Shown here: piece by piece, positions 1 to 6,842 of the stretch
How the letters are laid out: every line of letters starts with the position of its first letter
Numbering within the stretch: the first letter of the stretch is position 1
Source: Methanocorpusculum sp.
Lineage (GTDB): Archaea; Halobacteriota; Methanomicrobia; Methanomicrobiales; Methanocorpusculaceae
DNA length: 13,937 bases
NCBI GenBank assembly: GCA_029986975.1
Contig: DALTWR010000004.1
Span: forward strand, 1-13,937
Direction: 5' to 3'
The notes under the pieces: generated by a model
What the model saw: only the letters and a program-made list of their open reading frames with translations
The model's database searches: none
What the model was told of the DNA's origin: nothing
Translations under genes and position numbers: made by a program

Positions 1-1227
1 GGTGCGACACATATTGTAGGACCTAAATGGTGCGGTAAAACTACATCCGCAAGATAGGCTGCTAAAAGTTCATTGATGCTTCAGAAATATCCTGATAAGG
101 AGTCTCTCATAAAAACCGCAGAGATAAATCCTGCAGCACTTCTCTCAGGAGAAAAACCACGCCTCATCGATGAATGGCAGGATGCTCCACAAATATGGGA
201 CGCAGTGCGTTTTTACTGTGATGAAAATCCGGGAACTGGTCATTTTATTTTAACAGGTTCTACCTCAAAAAAAGTCAGCACATCTCACACAGGAACCGGC
301 CGCATATCAAAACTGAAAATGTATCCGATGAGTCTCTTTGAGTCAAAGGAGTCGAATGGAACTGTTTCCTTAAAAAAACTCTTTGATGGAACAGAGGACT
401 TGAAAGATGGATGTAAATCTGATTTGACCATACCTGCGCTGATTTTTGCAGCATGCAGAGGAGGATGGCCTGCAAGTGTCTGTATGGATGATTCAGAATT
501 ACAGCTTCTTATCCCTAAGGATTACTGTGAGCAGATTGTTTCCGAAGATATGTTCAAAGTTGACGGGCGAAAACGAAACCCGGAAACAATGCGTGCACTT
601 CTTCAGTCATATGCACGAAATATCTCCACCCTTGCAAAATCAACGAATATTGCAGCTGATGTCTCGGCAACGAATAAAATTACTGATAAAACACTTGATG
701 ATTATATATCAGTTCTTGAGTCGCTCTTCATTGTCGAAGATTTACGCGGGTGGAGTCCGGCAATCCGTTCTGCAAGTGCAATGCGAAGCGGAAGAAAACG
801 GGAATTTGTTGATCCGTCAATTGCTGTTGCGGCTTTGGGACTATCTCCTGAGGTGCTGAATACGGATTTGAAAACCTTTGGATTCATCTTTGAAACATTA
901 TGTGTGCGTGATTTACGTATCTATTCTTCTGCTCTTGGCGGCAGATTGTCATATTATCATGACCGGTACGGGCTGGAAGCAGATGTTGTTCTCCATCTTG
1001 AAAATGGCAAATATGCACTCATTGAAATTAAATTAGGAGGGCGTGATGTGGATGAAGGGGCAAAGCATCTTCTGGAGATTGAACGCCTCATAATTGAGCA
1101 TAATAAGTCTGAAAAACAAGTTCCAATTCGTCCTCCTGATTTAAAGATAGTTCTTACCGGAAGAGAATACGGGTATAAACGGGATGACGGTGTCTATGAA
1201 ATTCCTATTGGATGTATCAGGGATTAA
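1..1227 (+). pseudogene. AAA/DUF4143 ATPase interrupted by in-frame TAG (5' end outside window)
   Basis: The frame reads from the window edge through a Walker A sequence GPKWCGKTT (about bases 19-45). It meets TAG at 55-57 and then continues open to TAA at 1225-1227. After the stop, the protein has the order expected of the DUF4143 ATP-binding family: LIDEW (Walker B region), a HFILTGST sensor-like strand, GTGRISKLKMYPMSL, the FAACRGGWP motif, and a C-terminal DUF4143/nuclease-like part with LIEIKLGG. The only starts after the TAG are TTG 73 and ATG 76, which would give a protein without a P-loop, so a nonsense mutation is the simplest reading. Such ATPases are common in archaea and anaerobes with unknown function. 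TAG is used as a normal stop at 4365-4367, which argues against readthrough as pyrrolysine. A base-call error at 55 would restore the gene. Family assignment is firm; pseudogene status is moderately sure. Confidence 0.8.
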
Positions 1228-1370
1228 TGAGATGCGATGAAGAGGTTAAAGGAGATACAGACATTCTGAATAAAAAAGCAATAGCGTTTCTGAGCAAAAA
1301 CAGATGCACAAATCAGTTATTTTAAAAACAGAAACCCGAAGACGCCACACCTCCCACATTTTCTTTCCAC

Positions 1371-1430
1371 GTGAAAATAAACCTTACATAACTCAATCTT
1401 TATCTCATCACGAAGACAATACATAAGTCA
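1371..1430 (+). promoter_or_regulatory. Probable promoter region of the nitrogenase-like H/D/K operon
   Basis: The 203-base gap 1228-1430 holds no gene that I can see. Near its right end are AT-rich stretches GAAAATAAA (1374-1382) and TCTTTATCTC (1399-1408). The second lies about 25-30 bases before ATG 1431, which has no Shine-Dalgarno, so a leaderless transcript from a TATA-like element is plausible. CGTGA (1371-1375) and TCACG (1409-1413) form a loose, widely spaced inverted pair around it that could be an operator or chance. No GTATG/CATAC pair like that upstream of nikR was seen here. The element position is an inference from spacing. Confidence 0.35.
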
Positions 1431-2237
1431 ATGAGACAGATTGCCCTATACGGAAAAGGAGGCATCGGAAAATCCACCACCTCTGCAAACTTATCCGCCG
1501 CATTTTCAGAAATGGGGTATGACGTAATGCAGATAGGCTGCGATCCCAAACACGACAGCACCAGAATGCTCATGCACGGACGCTGGATTCCAACCGTACT
1601 CGGGCAGATGTACGAAAACACCGACATAAACGTAGAAGACATCATCTTTGAAGGATTCGGGCACGTCCGCTGCGTAGAAGCCGGAGGGCCTGAACCGGGC
1701 ATAGGCTGTGCCGGACGCGGGATAATCGCAACATTTCAGCTCTTAGAAAAACTCAAAGCACTCTATGGTGATGTCGTCATCTATGACGTATTAGGAGACG
1801 TCGTATGCGGCGGCTTTGCCATGCCCATGCGTGACGGCTACGCACAGGAAATCTACCTTGTAACAAGCGGTGAACTAATGAGCCTTTATGCCGCAAACAA
1901 TATCGCAAAAGCAATCGCCCGCATTTCTGAGAGAAGTACCGCCAAATGCCGTTTAGGCGGTGTTATCTGCAACGCAAAGAATATGGATAACGAAGTAGAA
2001 CTCGTATCCGAGTTCGCAGAAAAAATCGGCTCAAAACTCGTCTGCGCAATCCCAAGAAGCAAATCTGTCACCGCCGCAGAAGTCAATAAAATGACCGTGA
2101 TAGAACACGACCCCGCATCAGCTCAGGCAGATGTTTATCGTGCCTGCGCAAAAACCATCCTTGAAAATACCGACTTAAAAATCCCAACCCCATTAGAATT
2201 AGAGGAATTGGAAGACCTTGCCAGAAAATATCTCTGA
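1431..2237 (+). CDS. NifH-like ATP-dependent reductase of a nitrogenase-like complex
   Basis: A 268-residue protein of the NifH/BchL/CfbC family, whose members form a homodimer holding one [4Fe-4S] cluster between subunits and pass electrons to a component 1 partner during ATP hydrolysis. Visible are the P-loop GKGGIGKST (residues 8-16), the switch segment [10 protein letters not shown] (36-45), [13 protein letters not shown] with cluster ligand Cys93, and [10 protein letters not shown] with the second ligand Cys126. Arg96, equivalent to the ADP-ribosylation site of NifH, is present. The DPKHDST spelling is what I recall from ChlL/BchL; NifH and CfbC usually read DPKADST. The start at 1431 puts the P-loop at the normal distance from the N-terminus. 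The 3' end overlaps the next gene by 20 bases, so all three are likely one transcript. It could be annotated as CfbC, but two partner genes follow instead of one CfbD. Confidence 0.9.
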   Translation: MRQIALYGKGGIGKSTTSANLSAAFSEMGYDVMQIGCDPKHDSTRMLMHGRWIPTVLGQMYENTDINVEDIIFEGFGHVRCVEAGGPEPGIGCAGRGIIATFQLLEKLKALYGDVVIYDVLGDVVCGGFAMPMRDGYAQEIYLVTSGELMSLYAANNIAKAIARISERSTAKCRLGGVICNAKNMDNEVELVSEFAEKIGSKLVCAIPRSKSVTAAEVNKMTVIEHDPASAQADVYRACAKTILENTDLKIPTPLELEELEDLARKYL

Positions 2238-3261
2238 GAAACGCTTAGGCGGATGCACGTTAGGCGGTGCGCTTTCTGTTACCGCGTTCATAAACGATGC
2301 AGTAACTGTAGTCCACGCGCCGCAAGGATGCGCTCACCAGATTTTTTCCATGCTCCATGCATTAACGCAGGACTCAGGCATCATCTTGAAAAATCCGGTC
2401 ATCTCATCAAACCTCACAGACAAAGATGTCATCTTCGGCGGAGAAAAAGCACTCGCAGAAGCACTTGATGCAGCCGCAGAAAAAAATCCCGCGTTAATAA
2501 TCGCTGCAACCTCCTGCGTTCCTGAAACAATTGGCGACGACAGCGAAATGGTCTGCAAAACGCATGTCTCCTCGGCAAAAATTCTGTATCTGCCTACATC
2601 AGGATTTCTCGGTGGCTCATCAGAAGACGGGGAAAACATCGCTCTCGAAACACTCTCAACGCTCGCCGAAATGGCAGATGCAGAGCCGCGAACCGCAGTT
2701 CTCATCGGCGAAAAAAATCTGGAAACCGAAGTGGAGGAAAACTATGCGGAAATATCCCGGCTGTTAGCAAGGCTTGGCATCAGAATTATTCTTCGGTTTT
2801 GCAGAAACATAACGGCAGCAGATATTGAAAAGCTTGGACACGCCGCAGTCTTTATTGTAAGAGACAGCCGCGTACTTCGTGCCGGCAAAAAAATTGCAGA
2901 GCGTTTTTCCCGCCCATATATCTCAGAGTATCCTCGTGGATTTTCAGGCAGCATTCAGTTCCTTCGTGACGCAGGAAAAGCCTGCGGCATATCTGAAGAA
3001 GAGGTTGAAGCCGCAGTCGATGAAGAAAAAACCTATCAGAAAAAAATGCTTGAACCGTTTGCAGAACTTCGCGGCACATCAGTTAATTTAGGCATCGAAC
3101 CGCTCGCCGGAACATTTGCGGTTGCCCGTGAAGCGATGCAGCTTTTAGGAATCGCCGAGTCTCCCGATGGTCTTCCGGTAAAACTCCCGTTCTATCTGCC
3201 GGTCGGAGTTTCCGGAACGGTGAAGATGCTCTATCTCTGGCGGAGGCAGAATCGAAAATGA
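2218..3261 (+). CDS. Nitrogenase component 1-like subunit (NifD/NifK-related, first)
   Basis: A 347-residue protein of the nitrogenase component 1 superfamily, shorter than NifD or NifK (about 450-520). Three cysteines sit where the P-cluster ligands lie: GGCTLGGA (Cys13), APQGCAH (Cys38) and [11 protein letters not shown] (Cys100). The [10 protein letters not shown] block (70-79) matches the conserved nitrogenase segment between the second and third ligands. In the second half Cys195 (RFCRN) is the only cysteine before Cys258. By eye it does not align with the NifD Cys that binds FeMo-cofactor, so a FeMoco-type site is unlikely. The start is TTG 2218 inside the upstream gene: an in-frame TAG at 2200-2202 excludes a longer start, and no other start leaves Cys13 intact. 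AGAGG and GGAAG precede it. The gene ends in an ATGA overlap with its partner. The substrate cannot be told from sequence. Confidence 0.87.
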   Translation: MPENISEKRLGGCTLGGALSVTAFINDAVTVVHAPQGCAHQIFSMLHALTQDSGIILKNPVISSNLTDKDVIFGGEKALAEALDAAAEKNPALIIAATSCVPETIGDDSEMVCKTHVSSAKILYLPTSGFLGGSSEDGENIALETLSTLAEMADAEPRTAVLIGEKNLETEVEENYAEISRLLARLGIRIILRFCRNITAADIEKLGHAAVFIVRDSRVLRAGKKIAERFSRPYISEYPRGFSGSIQFLRDAGKACGISEEEVEAAVDEEKTYQKKMLEPFAELRGTSVNLGIEPLAGTFAVAREAMQLLGIAESPDGLPVKLPFYLPVGVSGTVKMLYLWRRQNRK

Positions 3262-4367
3262 AAAATTGTCTTGAAAACCCTGCGGTATCGTGCGCCATGA
3301 CCGGCGCCTGTGCGGTTCTTTCCGGGTTTAAGGGATTATCAGTTGTGGTTCACGGCTCATCCGGCTGTTACTATTATCCAAAGTCCGTTTTGAAAGTGCC
3401 GCTTTATTCAACGCTTCTTCTCGAATCAGAGATTGTGTTAGGAACGGTTGAGCGGCTTCATGAGGTTGTATCAGAACTCGAAAAAGCAGGTAAAACAGTT
3501 GCCGTCGTAAACACCTGCATCCCCGCGCTTACCGGCGATGATTTATCCGGAGCATTTGTTGGATGTGATGCTCTCTTTGTCGATGCGCCCGGGTATATTG
3601 GAAATGCTGATGCAGGTGTTTCAGCCGCTTACAAAGCCCTTGACATACCGGTTAATCCGGAGACTGCAGGCGTTAATATTGACGGCGTTCTTCCGCTTGA
3701 TTTATTCTCACGCGGAAACCTGCACGAAGCAGAGCGGCTGCTTTCGCTTATGGGAATTCCTGTTGCTCTGAAACTCGCATCAGACACGTATGAGCGGGTA
3801 AAAGCTGGTGCTGCGCCGTACAGTATTTCAGTAAATCCCTCATGGGACTCAGGAGTTGGAACAAGTCTTGGTTCGTTCCTGTTCCCTGATTTAAAAGAGA
3901 CCGCATCACATCTCGCAGAGGTGTTCCCTGATGCCCTCTTTGACCGCTTCTATGAAGAACTTTCCCGCGCAGATGAGACGATGTTTTACTATGCGGATAA
4001 GTATTTACGAAAATACACCCCGCCGGTCGTTGCCGTTGTTTCTGAAAAGAGCTACTGCGATTTTGCAGAGAAGATGCTTAGCCGGTACTTCGGTTCAGAT
4101 GTGCCGGTAAAACTCCCGCGCGAAGAAATCTATGACTCAGCAAAAATAGCTGCAGCCGTATCTGATGCAGAGTGCGACCTTCTCTTAGCATCATCCTACG
4201 AAGCATCCTCACTTACCCGCAAAGATGCGGCATTTGTCGGCATCACTCATCCGGACAGAAGCCGTGTTTCTATGTCGGCGGCGCCCCTCTCCGGCATTGA
4301 AGGCGGCATTTACTTTATGGAGCGGTGCATAAACGCACTCCTTGATGCGAAAAAAAGGAATGGATAG
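3258..4367 (+). CDS. Nitrogenase component 1-like subunit (NifK/NifD-related, second)
   Basis: A 369-residue component 1-like protein, presumed partner of the subunit encoded immediately upstream. The N-terminus follows NifK closely in layout: NPAVSCAMTGA (Cys12), VVHGSSGCYYY (Cys37) and NTCIPALTGDD (Cys87) match the three NifK P-cluster cysteines in order and context. The usual FGG block is replaced by IVLGT (59-63). No signal peptide or membrane segment is seen, so the complex should be cytoplasmic. The ATG overlaps the upstream TGA (ATGA at 3258-3261), and GGAGG at 3242-3246 is a good ribosome binding site, which implies coupled translation and roughly equal amounts of the two subunits. 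The gene ends at TAG, 11 bases from the convergent nikR stop. By inference it forms a heterotetramer with the first subunit; which one plays the D role is uncertain. Confidence 0.85.
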   Translation: MKNCLENPAVSCAMTGACAVLSGFKGLSVVVHGSSGCYYYPKSVLKVPLYSTLLLESEIVLGTVERLHEVVSELEKAGKTVAVVNTCIPALTGDDLSGAFVGCDALFVDAPGYIGNADAGVSAAYKALDIPVNPETAGVNIDGVLPLDLFSRGNLHEAERLLSLMGIPVALKLASDTYERVKAGAAPYSISVNPSWDSGVGTSLGSFLFPDLKETASHLAEVFPDALFDRFYEELSRADETMFYYADKYLRKYTPPVVAVVSEKSYCDFAEKMLSRYFGSDVPVKLPREEIYDSAKIAAAVSDAECDLLLASSYEASSLTRKDAAFVGITHPDRSRVSMSAAPLSGIEGGIYFMERCINALLDAKKRNG

Positions 4368-4378
4368 TTACAGATTAT

Positions 4379-4798
4379 TTACGATATTTTAATCGTGGTG
4401 AGTTTTACCGACTCAACACCCTTTAACGCCATAAGACTTTCAGAGAGTCCGCGAAGAAGTTTACCCTCGCCACGCACAAGAATGACCTCCATGCAGCGCT
4501 CATCATTTAAGTGAGAGTGAATAGAGGACTGAATAATATCGCGGTGTTCGTGCTGAATCTCTGTTACTGCTTCCATAAGTCCGCGCTGGTCGTGGTTGTA
4601 GACAAATGTAATAACTCCCTGACGCTCTCCTTCGACATCGTTAAGCCATTCGTAATACGTGATGTAAGACCGGATTGCATCGCGGATTCCTTCAGAACGG
4701 GACGAGTAGCCGCGTTTATTAATAATCGAATCGAATTTTGTCAGCAGATTTTCCGGAAGAGATACGCCGATACGGGATAAATCAGACTCACCTATCAT
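4379..4798 (-). CDS. nikR: Nickel-responsive transcriptional regulator NikR
   Basis: A 139-residue protein with an N-terminal ribbon-helix-helix (about 8-50: RIGVSLPENLL, SRSEGIRDAIRSYI) and a C-terminal ACT-like metal domain. The high-affinity nickel ligands of E. coli NikR (His76, His87, His89, Cys95) have exact counterparts with identical spacing: His83, His94, His96 and Cys102. NikR tetramers bind Ni(II) and then DNA, usually to control nickel uptake or nickel enzymes. The start ATG 4796-4798 is preceded on its own strand by the TATA-like CATAATATAG (4821-4830), about 25 bases away, so the message may be leaderless. It converges with the nitrogenase-like genes, with only 11 bases between stop codons. 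No nickel transporter lies in the window. The family call is firm; the target genes are unknown. Confidence 0.93.
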   Translation of the reverse strand: MIGESDLSRIGVSLPENLLTKFDSIINKRGYSSRSEGIRDAIRSYITYYEWLNDVEGERQGVITFVYNHDQRGLMEAVTEIQHEHRDIIQSSIHSHLNDERCMEVILVRGEGKLLRGLSESLMALKGVESVKLTTIKIS

Positions 4799-4820
4799 GA
4801 TAAAATATATGCCGCAATAC

Positions 4821-4830
4821 TATATTATGC
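4821..4830 (-). promoter_or_regulatory. TATA-like box of nikR
   Basis: Read on the minus strand this is CATAATATAG, about 25 bases before the nikR ATG. That is the distance expected between an archaeal TATA box and the first base of a leaderless message. Position and base composition are the only evidence. Confidence 0.4.
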
Positions 4831-4833
4831 TTG

Positions 4834-4877
4834 TTACAGAGTATGAAAAAGAGACTTAGATATGCATACGAAAGTAA
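4834..4877. promoter_or_regulatory. Imperfect dyad resembling a NikR operator
   Basis: GTATG (4841-4845) and CATAC (4865-4869) form an inverted pair separated by 19 bases. E. coli NikR recognises GTATGA-N16-TCATAC, which is GTATG-N18-CATAC, so this pair is one base longer. The symmetry extends outward with TTAC (4834-4837) and GTAA (4874-4877). The dyad lies just upstream of the presumed nikR TATA box. An additional inverted pair, ATACT (4817-4821) and AGTAT (4840-4844), overlaps it. Autoregulation of nikR is the likely role. It could also control rightward transcription into 4862-5044. Binding is inferred, not shown. Confidence 0.4.
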
Positions 4878-5011
4878 TCTCAGTTCAAAATCAGGGGAAA
4901 ATGGAGACGCCCCGTTTTCAGCTGCGGCAGACATCTGAAACGGGGGCTGTTGTTCCAAGGGGTTTGGAAGAATACAGCGCTATGTCTCTACATTATTCAT
5001 GCAATTTCTGA
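4862..5011 (+). CDS. Possible 49-residue small protein, divergent from nikR
   Basis: An open frame runs from ATG 4862 to TGA 5009-5011 (begins MHTKVISVQNQ, ends SLHYSCNF), with an internal ATG at 4901 giving 36 residues. AGGGG (4893-4897) stands close to the internal ATG, though a spacing of three bases is short; nothing convincing precedes the first ATG. The product is polar, has one cysteine and no membrane segment, and matches no family I know. The same bases form strong hairpins, which argues that the transcript, if there is one, may be a structured RNA and not a message. Confidence 0.2.
   Translation: MHTKVISVQNQGKMETPRFQLRQTSETGAVVPRGLEEYSAMSLHYSCNF
4909..4969. other. Two adjacent hairpins in the nikR-ACT gap; candidate structured RNA
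   Basis: GCCCCGTTTTCAG (4909-4921) can pair with CTGAAACGGGGGC (4935-4947) as a long GC-rich stem with a small bulge and a 13-base loop. Six bases on, TTCCAA (4953-4958) and TTGGAA (4964-4969) form a perfect stem with loop GGGGT. The pair stands in a 286-base gap without a recognised gene and is followed on the plus strand by a terminator-like hairpin at 5026-5044. Possible roles are a small regulatory RNA, an untranslated leader, or transcription end signals. I do not recognise a known riboswitch or a C/D or H/ACA guide in it. Confidence 0.35.
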
Positions 5012-5025
5012 CGATATAACTATTT

Positions 5026-5044
5026 CGGCGAAGATGCCGTTTTT
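5026..5044 (+). terminator. Short hairpin plus T-run on the plus strand
   Basis: CGGC (5026-5029), a six-base loop, GCCG (5036-5039), then five T (5040-5044). The stem is only four pairs, so it is weak, but the T-run is in the right place to end a rightward transcript starting near nikR. No rightward gene other than the small ORF at 4862-5011 would need it. Confidence 0.35.
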
Positions 5045-5055
5045 GATACACTCTG

Positions 5056-5082
5056 CTTAAAAAAAGAGGCACTAAAAGTGCC
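5056..5082 (-). terminator. Terminator of the ligase-ACT operon
   Basis: Read leftward, GGCACT (5082-5077), loop TTT and AGTGCC (5073-5068) form a perfect six-pair stem, followed by CTCTTTTTTT. It starts two bases after the ACT gene stop codon. Archaeal termination relies mainly on the T-run; the hairpin makes this an unusually clear signal. Confidence 0.7.
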
Positions 5083-5084
5083 GG

Positions 5085-5519
5085 TTAGTAGTTATACTCT
5101 TTTGCCGGAAGAAGCTCAAGACCAGACTTTTTGATCAGTTCAACAGTCTTTTCCGGGTCGGTTACTTTGATGATAAGCGCACCGTAGTCTCCCGAGCGGA
5201 ATGCGTAGGCGTACTCGATGTTGATATTCAGTTCTCCTAAGAGGTTTGCAACTTCAAAGAGTCCTCCAGGGACATCCTGCATCTTAATCGCTAAGACATC
5301 AGTGTACTTTAATGCATAGTTCTGTTTTGCAAACGCATCAAAGGCAACCTCCGGTTTATCCACGATTGCCCGTACTACACCGAAACTGTTTGCTTCGGCG
5401 ATGTTGAATGCCTGAACCGAGACACCGGTTTCACGAAATATTTTTGCGATGGCTGCTAATTTTCCTGACTTATTCTCTGAGAAGATTGAAAGCTGTTTGA
5501 TGATGTATTCATCACTCAT
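5085..5519 (-). CDS. Tandem ACT-domain protein (amino-acid-binding regulator)
   Basis: A 144-residue protein made of two ACT domains, roughly residues 6-70 and 73-138. Each shows the typical start (QLSIFSENKSGKLAAIAKIF; AIKMQDVPGGLFEVANLL), where the Gly-containing turn before the first helix commonly shapes the ligand site. No catalytic or DNA-binding domain is attached, so it should act by binding a small molecule, usually an amino acid, and a partner protein. The ATG directly follows the TAA of the upstream ligase gene (TAAATG on the minus strand), so translation is coupled. ACT proteins of this form are often found beside phenylacetate-CoA ligase-type genes, and amino-acid feedback on those ligases is the natural inference. 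The ligand is not known. Confidence 0.85.
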   Translation of the reverse strand: MSDEYIIKQLSIFSENKSGKLAAIAKIFRETGVSVQAFNIAEANSFGVVRAIVDKPEVAFDAFAKQNYALKYTDVLAIKMQDVPGGLFEVANLLGELNINIEYAYAFRSGDYGALIIKVTDPEKTVELIKKSGLELLPAKEYNY

Positions 5520-6824
5520 TTAAATCACCCTGTGGTCAATGACACGCTTTGCTTTACCCTCAAAGCGCGGAAGGGAGTTCGGCGGGCATAACTCAATTCT
5601 TGCAGACACATTCAATGCATCACGCAGTGTGCGTTCAGCGATTGCCTGCATCCGCATAAGGTCGTTGATACTGTCAGACATGGATTCAGGTTTCAGTTCA
5701 ACCTTGATGAGCATATCATCCAGTCTTCCTTTGCGGGACACTTCAATTATGAAGTGACTTGTGAGGAATGAGTTTCTAAGCAGGGCATGCTCTACTGCTG
5801 ACGGGAAGACGTTGATTCCTCTGATGATTAGCATGTCGTCAACGCGCCCGGTAATTCTGTCGATTCTGGGGCTGGTTCTGCCGCATGGACAATCTCCTTC
5901 GAGGATGGAGGAAATATCTCCTATGCGGTAGCGAATCATCGGAAACGCTTCTTTTTTCAGAATGGTTACGGTGAGTTCTCCTTTTTCACCTGCGGGAAGC
6001 GCTTCACCTGTTTTCGGGTCAATGATTTCGGTGTATGCGATATCTCCCGGGATATGCGTTCCGTTCAGCGCTTCACAATCTGTGAACATTGGTCCTGAAA
6101 GTTCGGATGTTCCGAAGATGTTGTGAGCAGTAACGCCGGATGCTTCATAGATGTATTTGCGCATCTCATCAGTCCACGGCTCAGCACCAAGGACAGCTGT
6201 TCTTAACTTCGTATCCTTGTTGAGGTCAACACCCATCTTTTTTGCGACATCAATTAAGTGAATGAAGTATGATGGCGTACAGGCGACTGCTGTTGTATTC
6301 AGGTCCTGAATCAGTTCAATCTGACGCTCAGAGTTGCCGGTTGAGGCAGGGATTACGGTTGCGCCAAGTTTTTCTCCGCCGTAGTGGAGTCCAAGACCTC
6401 CGGTGAACAGACCATATCCGTAGCAGACCTGAAGCACGTCGCGTTTTCCAAGACCGCATGCCGTAAGAGAACGCGCAACGGTTTCCGCCCACATCTCAAT
6501 ATCGTTTTTCGTGTAGGAGACAACGGTCGGTTTTCCAGTTGTTCCTGATGACACGTGATACCGCACAACATCATCTTTGGGAACACAGACCAGTTTGTCC
6601 GGATAGTTGTCACGAAGATCTGTTTTTTTCATGAACGGCAGTTTTCTGATGTCTTCGATGGATTTTATATCATCCGGAGACACCCCTGCCTCTTTCATTT
6701 TTCCATGATAGAATGCCGAATCGCGATAGACTCTTTCTACAAGAACTTTTAGTTCCTGATACTGGAGTTTTGCCATCTCCTCTTTCGGCATCGTCTCAAG
6801 CTTTTCGTTATAGTAATATGTCAT
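5520..6824 (-). CDS. PaaK-type adenylate-forming ligase (phenylacetate-CoA ligase / F390 synthetase family), copy 2
   Basis: A 434-residue member of the PaaK branch of ANL enzymes, full length for the family. It shows the nucleotide-binding loop SSGTTGKPT (92-100), YGYGLFTGGLGLHYGGEKLG, the FGTSELSGP block that helps hold the acyl-adenylate, a CPCGR segment with a preceding Cys (DCEALNGTHI) typical of a structural metal site in this branch, and the hinge/C-terminal part starting RGINVFPSAVE. Family members make aryl-CoA from phenylacetate or indoleacetate, or, in methanogens, adenylate coenzyme F420 to F390. Sequence alone does not separate these. It lies 18 bases after copy 1 and abuts the ACT gene, so all three form one operon. 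The close likeness to copy 1 along its length suggests an old tandem duplication. Confidence 0.88.
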   Translation of the reverse strand: MTYYYNEKLETMPKEEMAKLQYQELKVLVERVYRDSAFYHGKMKEAGVSPDDIKSIEDIRKLPFMKKTDLRDNYPDKLVCVPKDDVVRYHVSSGTTGKPTVVSYTKNDIEMWAETVARSLTACGLGKRDVLQVCYGYGLFTGGLGLHYGGEKLGATVIPASTGNSERQIELIQDLNTTAVACTPSYFIHLIDVAKKMGVDLNKDTKLRTAVLGAEPWTDEMRKYIYEASGVTAHNIFGTSELSGPMFTDCEALNGTHIPGDIAYTEIIDPKTGEALPAGEKGELTVTILKKEAFPMIRYRIGDISSILEGDCPCGRTSPRIDRITGRVDDMLIIRGINVFPSAVEHALLRNSFLTSHFIIEVSRKGRLDDMLIKVELKPESMSDSINDLMRMQAIAERTLRDALNVSARIELCPPNSLPRFEGKAKRVIDHRVI

Positions 6825-6842
6825 GATGAATTTGGATTTTGC

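Noticed and set aside
55..57. TAG as a pyrrolysine codon
   Set aside because: No pyl genes are in the window, the family is not a methylamine methyltransferase, and TAG serves as a normal stop at 4365-4367.
2334..3298. Minus-strand and alternative-frame open frames across the nitrogenase-like genes
   Set aside because: They overlap well-supported genes, show no family motifs and have the composition of shadow frames.
1431..4367. Classical nitrogen-fixation nifHDK operon
   Set aside because: The two component 1 subunits are far shorter than NifD and NifK, no FeMo-cofactor Cys lines up by eye, and no nifE, nifN, nifB or glnB-like genes sit between or beside them.
4909..4969. Known metal riboswitch or C/D or H/ACA guide RNA
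   Set aside because: No C/D boxes, no clear ACA tail or kink-turn and no recognised metal-riboswitch core were found by eye; left as an unassigned structure.
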